Source of the DNA: JAQUBU01 sp036677685
Lineage (GTDB): Bacteria; Bacillota; Syntrophomonadia; Syntrophomonadales; Syntrophomonadaceae
Reading direction: 5' to 3'
DNA: 38,257 bases
Assembly: GCA_036677685.1 (NCBI GenBank)
Contig: JAVBWA010000035.1
Span: 1 to 38,257, forward strand
A program made the position numbers and the translations under genes. This document shows, piece by piece, positions 7,695 through 16,260 of the stretch; the first letter of the stretch is position 1, and each line of letters starts with the position of its first letter. The notes under the pieces are model-generated. The model made no database searches, was not told where the DNA came from, and saw only the letters and a list, made by a program, of their open reading frames with translations.

Positions 7695-7880
7695 TTAAGC
7701 AGCGGAAGAAACTGCTCTGCAGTTTCAACACAATTTAATAATTCCGAAGAGAATCAATATAAGTGGTCCCCGTAGGGGGCAACACATCGCTGCAATGAGG
7801 CGGGAGATTGGAAACCGCCTCCTGGTTTGTCATTAGGAATCCGGGTACTTAAAGAGCAGCGACGTTTTTCCGCCTCGTTA
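7695..7880 (+). repeat. Structured dispersed repeat, copy A (long form)
   Basis: A 186-bp copy of the repeat family found at seven places in this window. Hairpin 1 is GAAACTGC-tct-GCAGTTTC. A 54-bp long-form module follows (7726-7779), bounded by CAACACA at 7726 and 7780 and holding CCCC-GTA-GGGG. The outer stem AATGAGGCG pairs with CGCCTCGTT. The terminal TTA (7878-7880) is, on the minus strand, the stop codon of the ypmA-like gene. The second inner hairpin is degenerate in this copy. Confidence 0.85.
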
Positions 7881-8057
7881 TACTTCGTAGATGTTTACGG
7901 TCATCTCGTTCTTTTCCTTATCTTTGCTCAAGCCAAACATCAATTTCTTGTCCTTAAGGCTTTTATTGAGGAAATCAATTATGTAGATTAGTTCTGGAGT
8001 TGCAGGGAACGTCTTAAAAGCAATAAGCTCCAGCTTGCTCTTTTCTTCTTCTTCCAA
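7878..8057 (-). CDS. YpmA-like (DUF4264) protein, 59 aa
   Basis: A short gene starting with TTG at 8057 behind GGAAGGAGAG, 17 bases after queE, and ending with TAA at 7878. The protein begins EEEEKSKLELIAFKTF and contains the run LNKSLKDKKLMFGLSKDKEK and the ending MTVNIYEV. From memory this fits the YpmA/DUF4264 family of small Firmicute proteins of unknown function. Nothing indicates membrane insertion; charged residues dominate. It is the last gene of the que gene group, or a passenger in it. Its stop codon is the outermost triplet of repeat A. The short length and TTG start make it easy to miss. Confidence 0.85.
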   Translation of the reverse strand: MEEEEKSKLELIAFKTFPATPELIYIIDFLNKSLKDKKLMFGLSKDKEKNEMTVNIYEV

Positions 8058-8074
8058 ATATTTCTCTCCTTCCT

Positions 8075-8806
8075 TTAAATTAACCCCATCAAAGGATGTA
8101 TTTGCGGAATTAACCTTACATCTTCAAGCTCCCGCAAGGCTAAATCCTGCATGACCAGCAAATGCCCCGGATCGGAAGCCGGAGCCCCGTGGCCGGGAGT
8201 AACCGGCTGTAAAACCAAGGGGATTTTCTTATCAATGCTTTTCATAAGCTCAATTGCAGTATTTATTTCATTATAGCTAGTATCAGCAGTAATCACTATT
8301 TTAACATAACAAGGTTTTTTCCGGGCTTTTAATAAAAAACGCCGGTGCCGGTCCCAGCAGTCATAACCGGTAGCTGACGGAAGTTTGAAGTCCATACTAA
8401 TCATATCTATTAAAGGCAGGCATTTGTCCAGTTCCTGCTCCAGAGTGCCATTGGTTTCCAGCAGAAATTTATAGCCGTGGGGCTTTAATACGGCCATCAA
8501 ATCAGCAATAAAATCTGCCCATAGCATAGGCTCTCCGCCGGTAAAGCTGATCCAGGAAGCAGCAAACTTACCGACTAAATCAACTATCTGCTCACTGCTC
8601 AAGGGATTGCTGATTTCCTCCGCAAGCTCCTTGCTGCCGGGTTTTGTGTACAGCCGGCAAAATTCAGAACGCCCCCGGCTTGCCGGAGTATCGCAATAGG
8701 AGCACGCCAAGTTGCAGCCGGCAAACCTCAGGAATACCTGTTTTACCCCCAGGAGCAGGCCTTCACCCTGAATACTTTCCATTATTTGAGTCAGCTCAGC
8801 CTTCAA
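8075..8806 (-). CDS. queE: 7-carboxy-7-deazaguanine synthase QueE
   Basis: A radical SAM enzyme that converts 6-carboxy-tetrahydropterin to 7-carboxy-7-deazaguanine on the queuosine/7-deazaguanine pathway. With the TTG start at 8806, the protein is 243 aa and opens with KAELTQIMESIQGEG, the usual QueE beginning. The cluster motif is C31-x3-C35-x2-C38 (CNLACSYC), and the SAM-binding GGEP is residues 90-93. The longer frame to 8887 would read through the DUF366 gene and lacks family similarity, whereas AGGGGGT lies upstream of the TTG. It overlaps DUF366 by 11 bases, so it is translationally coupled. The cluster spacing is the common CxxxCxxC, not the CX14CX2C of some QueE proteins. Confidence 0.94.
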   Translation of the reverse strand: MKAELTQIMESIQGEGLLLGVKQVFLRFAGCNLACSYCDTPASRGRSEFCRLYTKPGSKELAEEISNPLSSEQIVDLVGKFAASWISFTGGEPMLWADFIADLMAVLKPHGYKFLLETNGTLEQELDKCLPLIDMISMDFKLPSATGYDCWDRHRRFLLKARKKPCYVKIVITADTSYNEINTAIELMKSIDKKIPLVLQPVTPGHGAPASDPGHLLVMQDLALRELEDVRLIPQIHPLMGLI

Positions 8807-9362
8807 AGGCCAACCCCCTGACCTTACACCGGGCTTCATAAATCTGTTCCAATTCCCGCTTGTATCGGAGCATAACATTTTCCGCAAAAGATTTTACATC
8901 AATTATACCCAGCTGCCCTAATCCCGCAGTGTTAACCGGGGTAGCTTCTGTTTCGATGTTTAATCCAACATGGATTAAGGTTGATATCAGGGATCTGGTA
9001 GCTATGGAAACTGAAAGTTTGTCCTTGCCCACATAGAGGTCGTCTCCCCTTCTGTTTATTGGAATTTCAAACTGCTCCAGTTCCTCTTTTATCGCCACCA
9101 TAAACATACGCTGCCGGTAAACCGCCAACTCCAGGTCGGTATCAAAATGTTCGATAATAAAATGCAGCATCAAGGGGGAATAAATAAAAGCGTTTTCCAT
9201 TCGGTCCTTTAGATCCACCATGTTGGCAATCGGAACTTTGGCTTCCCCTAAAAAGGCCACTATAGCATCTCCCGGCAAGCCAAATTTAGTGTATATCCAA
9301 TGGGGAGCCAGCTGGGTTCCTAAATAGTTAATCTGCTCCTCAATAAACAAAGTTTTTACCAT
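8796..9362 (-). CDS. DUF366 family protein in the queuosine operon
   Basis: A 188-aa protein that I recognise as DUF366, from features such as the N-terminal TLFIEEQINYLGTQLAPHW and the C-terminal block RSLISTLIHVGLNIETEATP followed by VNTAGLGQLGI. DUF366 members are known, from memory, to neighbour preQ0/queuosine genes in bacteria and archaea, without an established activity. Here it is sandwiched between queC and queE and overlaps both (23 and 11 bases), so it must be made with them. I chose the ATG at 9362 because GGGG lies 7 bases before it; a TTG at 9368 is too close to that site. Several conserved polar residues suggest an enzyme or ligand-binding protein. Confidence 0.85.
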   Translation of the reverse strand: MVKTLFIEEQINYLGTQLAPHWIYTKFGLPGDAIVAFLGEAKVPIANMVDLKDRMENAFIYSPLMLHFIIEHFDTDLELAVYRQRMFMVAIKEELEQFEIPINRRGDDLYVGKDKLSVSIATRSLISTLIHVGLNIETEATPVNTAGLGQLGIIDVKSFAENVMLRYKRELEQIYEARCKVRGLAFEG

Positions 9363-9966
9363 ACTCAATCCCCGCTTTCTGAAAGGATTCCATGTTTCTT
9401 AAACAGGATGGGCAGTGACCACAGGGAAGATTTCCATCCTCATAACAGCTCCATAAACTATTTAAATCAATTCCCATGTTTATAGCAGCCTTGATAATCT
9501 CCTGTTTATTCATGCCCTGTACATAGGAAATAACCTTAACATGGTTTAAAGTTGAATAATATAAGGCCTTGTTAACAGCATCCACATATTCTAATGAATT
9601 ATCCGGAAAATCCACGGCTTCTTCCGCATTAAAACCGCACACTACCCGCTCCGCACCCAGGCTTTCGGCATATGCCGCCGCCAGGTTGATAAATAATCCA
9701 TTGCGATTGGGAACCCATGGGTTGTTCACATCGAGGCTGCTGCCTTTAATTAATCCCGATGGCAGATCACTCATAAAGGGCAGTTCGATTATGCAGTGTT
9801 TGATATTATGCTTCCGGCATAAATTTAATGAAACCTGCATTTCATGGGTTCGCGCTTTCTGCCCATAATCGATCGTTATAGCCAAAACAATTTCCATGTC
9901 CTTTTGGGCTAAAAGCATAGAAGTTGCTGAATCCAAACCTCCCGACAATAAGGCTATGGCTTTCAA
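9340..9966 (-). CDS. queC: 7-cyano-7-deazaguanine synthase QueC
   Basis: QueC converts 7-carboxy-7-deazaguanine to preQ0 using ATP and ammonia. The 208-aa protein shows the PP-loop motif SGGLDS (8-13) of ATP pyrophosphatases and the zinc site C174-x7-C182-x2-C185-x2-C188 (PCGHCPSC). The start is TTG at 9966, overlapping the queD stop codon, with GAGGAGG about 7 bases upstream. The gene overlaps DUF366 by 23 bases. With QueD and QueE it gives three of the four enzymes for preQ0; the first, GTP cyclohydrolase (FolE), and later ones such as QueF or Tgt are not in this window. Confidence 0.96.
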   Translation of the reverse strand: MKAIALLSGGLDSATSMLLAQKDMEIVLAITIDYGQKARTHEMQVSLNLCRKHNIKHCIIELPFMSDLPSGLIKGSSLDVNNPWVPNRNGLFINLAAAYAESLGAERVVCGFNAEEAVDFPDNSLEYVDAVNKALYYSTLNHVKVISYVQGMNKQEIIKAAINMGIDLNSLWSCYEDGNLPCGHCPSCLRNMESFQKAGIEYGKNFVY

Positions 9967-10337
9967 AAAGATTCCTCCTCGTAACTGGCCCAGGTGTTTG
10001 GCGATTCCCAGACTTTCACCAGTTTAATTTTTTGTTCAGGATAAGCTTTCGCAACTTCCTGATAGATATACCGGGCAATATGCTCAGCAGTCGGATTTAT
10101 CGAATCAAAAGGACTGATTTCATTTAACAGCGTATGATCAAAGGTCTCCAGAATAGAGGCCAGAACAATTTTTAATTCTCTAAAATCCACAAGCATTCCG
10201 GCTTCATCCAGGTCTTTTCCGGAAATAACCACTTCAACCTTCCAGGTATGGCCATGAATGTTTTTACAGTTGCCCTGATAATTGTTTAACCAGTGCGCCG
10301 CTGCGAATTCCTGCACCAGCGATACGGCAAAACCCAT
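9963..10337 (-). CDS. queD: 6-carboxytetrahydropterin synthase QueD
   Basis: A 124-aa PTPS-fold enzyme making 6-carboxy-5,6,7,8-tetrahydropterin from dihydroneopterin triphosphate. The zinc histidines are H15 (AHW), H28 and H30 (IHGH); the catalytic Cys is C24 and the D67-H68 pair lies in TFDHTLLN. E111 in WESPNTW is the pterin anchor. The ATG at 10337 is chosen because AGGGAGG stands 6-7 bases upstream; the upstream in-frame extension has no ribosome binding site. It is the first gene of the operon queD-queC-DUF366-queE, followed at 17 bases by the ypmA-like gene. I see no preQ1 riboswitch signature in the upstream 110 bases. Confidence 0.95.
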   Translation of the reverse strand: MGFAVSLVQEFAAAHWLNNYQGNCKNIHGHTWKVEVVISGKDLDEAGMLVDFRELKIVLASILETFDHTLLNEISPFDSINPTAEHIARYIYQEVAKAYPEQKIKLVKVWESPNTWASYEEESF

Positions 10338-10449
10338 TTTATTCCTCCCTAAAATTATCTCAAATAATATATTACACTGAATATTAAGTTTAATAAATTC
10401 TATCACCAATTAATACATTTTTAAAAGCCAAGCCTGCTTAGTAAGTATT

Positions 10450-10582
10450 TTAAACATCAGAAGAAACTGCGGAGCAGTTTCTTCACACCGCTGCAACGAG
10501 GCGGGGGATTGGAACCCGCTGCCGGTTTTGTTAATAGTAATCCGACCACTTAAAGAAGCGGTGGAAAATTTTCGCCTCGTTA
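10450..10582 (+). repeat. Structured dispersed repeat, copy B (short form)
   Basis: A 133-bp full copy lacking the 54-bp module. Hairpin 1 is GAAACTGC-gga-GCAGTTTC. The outer stem AACGAGGCG pairs with CGCCTCGTT, enclosing an inner hairpin GCGGG/CCCGC and a weaker hairpin around CTTAAAGAAG. It sits upstream of queD and the CoA-transferase and is not attached to a stop codon. Confidence 0.85.
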
Positions 10583-10773
10583 TATATTTTTGCGAATTTT
10601 CTTACATTTCTAGCAGGGTTTTTTATCTCAAAGTCGAATATATTTAAGCACAGTTTTTACATCCATCCTCTGATCTTATTCTCAATTTAATGATAGTACC
10701 ATAAATGCATATAAATTTTTTATCAATATACCTACTTTCACAAATGGAGGTGGTAAAAAGTTTTTAAAATCAG

Positions 10774-10820
10774 GCAGTTTTACTGCAGCTACCATATTAC
10801 ATCGTCGGGTAGCTAATATG
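10774..10820 (+). promoter_or_regulatory. Leader with hairpin and possible pseudoknot before the CoA-transferase
   Basis: A hairpin GCAGT-ttt-ACTGC (10774-10786) is followed by AGCTACC (10787-10793) pairing with GGTAGCT (10808-10814). The 14-base loop contains ATATT (10794-10798), which pairs with AATAT (10815-10819) just 3' of the stem, giving an H-type pseudoknot layout. It ends 32 bases before the TTG start codon. No known riboswitch is recognised. Confidence 0.4.
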
Positions 10821-10851
10821 CAAAAAATAGAAAGATGAGGGGGTTTTTTTA

Positions 10852-12204
10852 TTGGGAAAATCATTTATGGAGCAGTATAAAGAGAAGCTGCGCACGGCTG
10901 ACGAGGCTGTAAAAGTTGTTAAATCGGGTGATTGGGTAGAATACGGCGAGTTTATGATGCAGGCCAAAGATCTGGATGCAGCTCTGGCCCGGCGCAAGGA
11001 TGAACTTAAGGATGTAAAAATTCGTGTTGTGACCTGTACTATGATGCCTGAGGTTGTTAAGGTCGATCCTGAAAGAGAACACTTCATATTCAATGACTGG
11101 CATTTTTCCGGAGTTACCCGGGGCTTACAAGGGAAGGACTTGTGCAACTATATTCCTTTAACCTATCATGAAGCAGGCCATTTCATTGAAGACTTTGCTC
11201 ATATCGATGTTGCCTTTATGCCGGTTGGCCCTATGGACGAGCATGGATTCTTCAATATCGGCACATCGAACTCCATTTCTGCTTATGTAAGAGATAAGGC
11301 TATAATCAAAATTGCCGAAGTTAATACCTCCACTCCCAAATGTTTGGGCGGACTTAAAGAAGCCATACACATTTCGGAATTTGATTACATCGTTGAAAGC
11401 CAGACCAATCCTAAATTGTTGCAGCTTGGCGAACTGCCGGTAACCGATGTGGACCGTAAGATTGCCGCTCTGGTCTTGGAGCAGATGGAAGACGGCTCCT
11501 GCATCCAGCTGGGTATTGGCGCTATGCCCAATACAGTAGGCTCAATGATTGCAGATTCAGACCTCAAGGATTTGGGGGTTCATACCGAAATGCTGGTTGA
11601 CGCCTATGTCGACATGTATAACGCCGGTCGTATCAACAACAAACGCAAGAATATTGACAAAGGGAAAATGGTCTATACCTTTGCCATGGGCAGCGAAAAG
11701 CTTTATAATTTCATGAACAACAACCCCATTTGCGCGAGTTATCCGGTGGGATACACCAACGACCCCTGTGTAATAGGTCAAAATGATAAAGTTATAGGCA
11801 TCAACAATGCTATCGAGGTTGACCTTTACGGGCAGGTAGCTTCCGAATCTTCCGGGTTCAAACATATCTCAGGCACCGGCGGACAGTTCGATTTCATAAT
11901 GGGCTCCTATCGCTCCAAAGGCGGTAAGGGCTTCATTTGCCTGAGTTCAACCACCACTTTGAAAGATGGCTCCCTGGTCTCCCGCATCAGGCCTAACCTG
12001 AGCCCCGGTACTATAGTGACCGTGCCCAGATCTTGTGCTTACTATGTATGCACCGAATATGGCATGACTATTTTAAAAGCCAAGTCCACCTGGGAGCGTG
12101 CCGAAGCCCTTATCAATATTGCTCATCCCGACTTTAGGGATGATCTGGTCAAGGAAGCCCAGAAGCAGAACCTCTGGACCAAAACCTGCAAAATCAATGC
12201 ATAA
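10852..12204 (+). CDS. Acetyl-CoA hydrolase/transferase family protein (butyrate or 4-hydroxybutyrate CoA-transferase type)
   Basis: A 450-aa class I CoA-transferase of the group that includes butyryl-CoA:acetate and 4-hydroxybutyrate CoA-transferases. The CoA-binding segment GIGAMPNTVG lies at 221-230, and the expected catalytic glutamate is E246 in LGVHTEM, matching the Glu of the C. aminobutyricum enzyme. The reaction moves CoA between acyl-CoA and a free acid, a way to activate fatty acids without ATP or to conserve thioester energy in a syntrophic or fermentative organism. The start is TTG at 10852 with GAGGGGG 8 bases upstream; an ATG at 10867 lacks that site. The gene is monocistronic, with a structured leader and an intrinsic terminator at 12215. 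Substrate preference cannot be read from motifs. Confidence 0.92.
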   Translation: MGKSFMEQYKEKLRTADEAVKVVKSGDWVEYGEFMMQAKDLDAALARRKDELKDVKIRVVTCTMMPEVVKVDPEREHFIFNDWHFSGVTRGLQGKDLCNYIPLTYHEAGHFIEDFAHIDVAFMPVGPMDEHGFFNIGTSNSISAYVRDKAIIKIAEVNTSTPKCLGGLKEAIHISEFDYIVESQTNPKLLQLGELPVTDVDRKIAALVLEQMEDGSCIQLGIGAMPNTVGSMIADSDLKDLGVHTEMLVDAYVDMYNAGRINNKRKNIDKGKMVYTFAMGSEKLYNFMNNNPICASYPVGYTNDPCVIGQNDKVIGINNAIEVDLYGQVASESSGFKHISGTGGQFDFIMGSYRSKGGKGFICLSSTTTLKDGSLVSRIRPNLSPGTIVTVPRSCAYYVCTEYGMTILKAKSTWERAEALINIAHPDFRDDLVKEAQKQNLWTKTCKINA

Positions 12205-12214
12205 TTAAAGTATC

Positions 12215-12247
12215 AAAAGCAGGTGCTTTTTCAGCACCTGCTTTTTT
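12215..12247 (+). terminator. Rho-independent terminator of the CoA-transferase gene
   Basis: GCAGGTGCT (12219-12227) pairs perfectly with AGCACCTGC (12233-12241), followed by TTTTTT; an A run precedes it. It lies 10 bases after the stop codon. Confidence 0.93.
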
Positions 12248-12347
12248 AATTTTGTATTTTACATTTTGCTTTTAGTCAATTTCAAATTTTATAGATTTTC
12301 ATTAGATGTAATAAAGGAAACGCCTGCATTTCTTCAATAATTCAAAA

Positions 12348-15300
12348 TTACAGAAGTATTGCCTGGTCGGTGTGGAACAGATAAAGGTAGCTCTCTTTTA
12401 CAGTCCGTCCTTGTATTCTTTCCAGGGCTTTTTTGTACCATTCCAACTGGGTCTGATACCTTGCCACAAGCTCCGCCTCCTGACCTGGAGCCAGCCAATC
12501 ACTCTTATAATCTACCAGAACCAGTTCCTCCCCTTCTTGAAAATAAAGGTCGATTACCCCTTGAATCAGCATGGTTTCCGCACTTTCCAAACCGTCCATT
12601 ATTTCGCTGGCTTTGACCCGAAGGTTAAAGGGGACTTCGCGATATATTTTTTCGGCAGCCAGTACCCGCTGTCCAAGCAGTGACGCAAAGAAATTCTCTA
12701 TTTTTCCGATGTCTATGACGGCTGCAGCTTCCTCAGTCAATAATTCTTTTTCTACCATAACAGAAATTTGTTCACCGATCGCTTCAAGGCTGTCCAAGCT
12801 GCTGTAGTCAAGATTCTGCATAATATAGTGAATAATAGTACCTTTCTGCGCTCCCGATAGTTTTGTTTCCCGCTCCCAGCTCGCTTCTTTTAAATCCCAC
12901 CCCAAGAGTTCAGATGCAACATTGTTTCGTAAGCTTTCCAATTTGCCGGCTTTGAGATTCTTCAGTGTGGTCACCGACAATTTAGACGGAATTAAACCCG
13001 CCTCGACAAAAGGATATTCCCAGTTCAGCTGCTCCCAAACGACTTCCCGTTCATTTGAGTTTGTTTCACGGTAGTTCCCGCCCTCCAGAAGTTCCCGGAT
13101 TTTATCCAGTTTTTGAACCTTCATCAATTCCTCCTGGATTAGGGAAGACGTAGCAACTACTTCTATTTTCCACCGCGATTCATCATCAATAAGACTGACT
13201 GCTATGGATGTAGTGTCGGATTCTCTCAAAGCTTGGCCATCGGTATGGCGTATAAGGGAGGTTCCCAGCCAATCCAGATAGTTGCCGCCCCGGGACAAAT
13301 TATACGCATTAATAGTCTTGCTCCACTTGCGGCGACAGTTATCCATGTTACGCACCGTCCCGACCATAATCAGCTTGCTCTGGGGACGGGTCATAGCAAC
13401 ATAGAGTATGCGCATTTCTTCGGCCAGGCTTTCCATTTTTATTACATTTTTCATGACCAGCCGGGCTATTGTATCCCGGCGCGTTCGCAGGACCGGATCA
13501 ACCAAACGGGGTCCCAAGCCAAGATCTCGGTGCAGCAATATTGGGCTGGTCGTATCGCGCAGGTTGAACTTCTTCCCCATACCCGCCAAAATAACCACCG
13601 GGAACTCCAAGCCCTTGCTTTTATGAATGCTCATAATTCTGACTACATTATCTCTTTCGCCGATAATCATGGCATTGCCCATATCCCCCTTGCTGGCTCG
13701 CAGTTTTTCAACAAATTTGAGGAAGCTGAACAACCCTCTTATTGAGGTAGTCTGAAATTGCCGGGCCCGGTCATAAAGAATGCGCAGATTGGCCTGGCGC
13801 TGCTCACCTCCCGGCATTGCGCCCACATAATAATAGTAGCCGGTATCCATGAAGAGCTTCCAGATAAACTCATCCATGGGCATATATATTGCTTCAGCTT
13901 TCCACTCCCGGAGTTTGTTTAAGAAAACCTTCAATTTAACGGCTAAATTATTTTTTTGTTTATCCGCATAATGTTTTACTGCTTCATAAAAGGGTGAAAT
14001 TTGAGTTTGGCTGCGGGGGAGTTCCAGTCTTATACTAATAAGTTCTTCAATGCTAAGGCTGGCGATAGGTGAACGCAGAACACTCAACAGCGGGATATCC
14101 TGGTTCTGATTGTCTATTAGTCTTAACAGATTGATAAACAACTCGATTTCCAAGGTTTCAAAATAGCCTTGTTCAATATCCGCATAAACGGGAATACCTT
14201 CCCGCAGAAAATGTTCCAGGAATACAGCGGCTGCATTTCGGCTGGCCCTCATTAAAATGACGATATCCCGGTAGTCAATTTTTCTCCATGATTTGCGTTC
14301 CTGATCATAAATTTGCGATTCACACAATTCTTTAATTCGTTTAATAGCCAGACGTGCTTCGAGCTCAGTATTATCCATATCTTCGTAATCATTACCGGTA
14401 TGGTCAAAGTCTTCATCATCCCCTGCGTTATTGGTTTGCACGGTAACAAACTCTTCCCTCGGGGATAAACTATTCTCAATAATATAGAGTTCCGGTTCCC
14501 GGCTTATCACCGGATCAAATGAATCCTGGTCCCCACTTTCGTTGGCCGTTCGCCCTGCCGGTTCATTCAATTCCTGCAATCCCGGATACAAACGGGAGTC
14601 CTCATCATAGTCGAGTTCTCCGAATTCGCGGCTCATAATGCGGGTAAATATATAATTGACTCCATTGATGATTTCGCAGTTGCTGCGGAAATTACTATTC
14701 AAGTCAATGCGGCGATGCAGAACATCTTTGGTTTTTGAATACTTTTCGCGTTTCGCTATGAATAATGAAGGATCGGCCAGCCGGAAACGATAAATGCTTT
14801 GTTTTACGTCACCAACCAAAAAAAGATTGTCATCGTTTTTGATGAAATCAAGAATCGTTTCCTGTACCAGGTTACTGTCCTGGTATTCATCAACAAATAT
14901 ATAAAGGTAATGACTGCGGTATTCGGCAGCCACCGCATCATTGCCCAGCACTTGCAAAGCCATATGCTCCAGATCATTAAAATCCAGAATCCCCTTTTCC
15001 GCCTTTCTATCCTGATAGCGCTGGCTAAAATCACTTAACATAACTGCAAGATAGTCCATAAAGGGATAAAGCCGGTGCAAATCTTCAAGATACTCGCCGG
15101 GACTGCGCATCATCAAATCACGCATATCATCAATTAATTTCTTGCCATCATCCCGGAGGCTTTTAACCTCTTCCTGCAAGCCGGGGTCTACTTCATCGGA
15201 CTTGGAAATCCTCGCCAGTTTCTTATGTTTGAGGTCTTTAATGTGTTCGTAAAAAGAGCTGATTCCAGATTTAAGTGCATTCCCAAGCTCCTGCACCAGA

Positions 15301-16058
15301 TCTAAATCATCAAGAATAGCGGCCCGATATGCTCTGGGACCTCCTGTTAGTTCCGTTAGCTCCAGGGCTTGTTTAAAAACATCCTGAGCGGCTTCCAGCT
15401 TAATTTGCAGGTCCCTGCTCAGGGCTTCAAGCCACGGGCTTCCTTCAAAGCCCGGTTCATCCAAATTGAAATTGTCCACACATTCTTTAAACCACTGCAG
15501 CGGATAGGGCTGGCTCTGCATAAATTCATAGCTGCGCAAAAACAAATCCTGAAAAGGCAGATCGCTCGTACTGGCGCCAAACATCTCAACCAGTCCCAGG
15601 AAATACTCCGAGTTTTTTTCGTATTCCTCTTCAAAAAGCTCTTCTATAAGCTCCATTTTAATCAAATCGGTTTCCGTGGTATTAGCAATTCGAAAATTCG
15701 GATCTATCTCCAGCAGATAAAAATGTTTTCGAACTATCTCGGTACAAAAAGCGTGCAGGGTACTTATTGAGGAATGGGAGAGCAGATTCAGCTGCCTGCG
15801 CAGATGTTCCTGATTACCGCCTGCTTTATCCAGTTCAGCCAAGAGGGCGGTGCTGATTCTTTGGCGCATTTCAGCAGCAGCGGCATTGGTAAAGGTTACA
15901 ATTAAAAGCCGGTCCAAATCCACTCCATCCCGACAGATTAGTTGAATTATGCGCTCCACCAGAACCGCAGTTTTTCCGGAACCGGCGGATGCGGTTATTA
16001 GTAAATTGCTGTTCCGCGCCCATATGGCTTCTTTCTGTTCTTCGGTCCATTCCGGCAA
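12348..16058 (-). CDS. addA: ATP-dependent helicase/nuclease subunit A (AddA)
   Basis: The 1236-aa UvrD-like helicase and RecB-type nuclease subunit of the AddAB double-strand-break repair complex. The Walker A loop TASAGSGKTAV is near residue 25, the Walker B region reads FVDEYQDSN, helicase motif V-like text is SIHKSKGLEFPVV, and motif VI-like text is LYVAMTRP. The C-terminal nuclease motif is LVDYKSDWL followed by RYQTQLEWY. The start is TTG at 16058 (PEWTEEQKEAI), with a modest GGTGAAGAG site. Length is normal for Firmicutes. In most relatives addB lies directly upstream; here addB ends 5.3 kb away, with four other genes between. addA therefore needs its own promoter, which I could not identify. 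Confidence 0.97.
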   Translation of the reverse strand: MPEWTEEQKEAIWARNSNLLITASAGSGKTAVLVERIIQLICRDGVDLDRLLIVTFTNAAAAEMRQRISTALLAELDKAGGNQEHLRRQLNLLSHSSISTLHAFCTEIVRKHFYLLEIDPNFRIANTTETDLIKMELIEELFEEEYEKNSEYFLGLVEMFGASTSDLPFQDLFLRSYEFMQSQPYPLQWFKECVDNFNLDEPGFEGSPWLEALSRDLQIKLEAAQDVFKQALELTELTGGPRAYRAAILDDLDLVQELGNALKSGISSFYEHIKDLKHKKLARISKSDEVDPGLQEEVKSLRDDGKKLIDDMRDLMMRSPGEYLEDLHRLYPFMDYLAVMLSDFSQRYQDRKAEKGILDFNDLEHMALQVLGNDAVAAEYRSHYLYIFVDEYQDSNLVQETILDFIKNDDNLFLVGDVKQSIYRFRLADPSLFIAKREKYSKTKDVLHRRIDLNSNFRSNCEIINGVNYIFTRIMSREFGELDYDEDSRLYPGLQELNEPAGRTANESGDQDSFDPVISREPELYIIENSLSPREEFVTVQTNNAGDDEDFDHTGNDYEDMDNTELEARLAIKRIKELCESQIYDQERKSWRKIDYRDIVILMRASRNAAAVFLEHFLREGIPVYADIEQGYFETLEIELFINLLRLIDNQNQDIPLLSVLRSPIASLSIEELISIRLELPRSQTQISPFYEAVKHYADKQKNNLAVKLKVFLNKLREWKAEAIYMPMDEFIWKLFMDTGYYYYVGAMPGGEQRQANLRILYDRARQFQTTSIRGLFSFLKFVEKLRASKGDMGNAMIIGERDNVVRIMSIHKSKGLEFPVVILAGMGKKFNLRDTTSPILLHRDLGLGPRLVDPVLRTRRDTIARLVMKNVIKMESLAEEMRILYVAMTRPQSKLIMVGTVRNMDNCRRKWSKTINAYNLSRGGNYLDWLGTSLIRHTDGQALRESDTTSIAVSLIDDESRWKIEVVATSSLIQEELMKVQKLDKIRELLEGGNYRETNSNEREVVWEQLNWEYPFVEAGLIPSKLSVTTLKNLKAGKLESLRNNVASELLGWDLKEASWERETKLSGAQKGTIIHYIMQNLDYSSLDSLEAIGEQISVMVEKELLTEEAAAVIDIGKIENFFASLLGQRVLAAEKIYREVPFNLRVKASEIMDGLESAETMLIQGVIDLYFQEGEELVLVDYKSDWLAPGQEAELVARYQTQLEWYKKALERIQGRTVKESYLYLFHTDQAILL

Positions 16059-16260
16059 AATCTCTTCACCATCCCAATAAATTAATCCTTATACCCAAAA
16101 CATTTATTGTCAATCGCGTTAAAAAAATCGTATAGATACCTAGCAGAATAGATATCCTTTGAAGGGGGGTAATCATTAGAGAAATTCCCCTCACCCCTAG
16201 CACCTAACACCTTACTATTAATTTATAGTACAACATTTTGGCTGGAGCCTGGTAAAAAGA

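Larger units (their letters stand above)
10338..10851. other. Divergent intergenic region queD / CoA-transferase
   Basis: This 514-base region separates divergent genes. It contains repeat B (10450-10582), AT-rich sequence to about 10770 that should hold the CoA-transferase promoter (no convincing -35/-10 pair seen), and a structured leader (10774-10820). A GGAGGTGG at 10746-10753 is not followed by a usable ORF. Confidence 0.6.

Noticed and set aside
8807..8887. 27-residue N-terminal extension of QueE
   Set aside because: It overlaps DUF366 in another frame, has no homology to QueE, and the TTG at 8806 has a good ribosome site.
10338..10440. preQ1 riboswitch upstream of queD
   Set aside because: The class I preQ1 aptamer sequence and its short pseudoknot are not visible in the queD leader.
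13233..13745. 170-aa plus-strand ORF inside addA
   Set aside because: Antisense shadow of the addA coding sequence; no ribosome site and no recognisable motif.
360..16215. Shared CACCTTACCCCTC-like strings at about 395, 3470 and 16190
   Set aside because: The C-rich strings are similar, but they are short, vary in order and lack structure. Compositional bias is enough to explain them.
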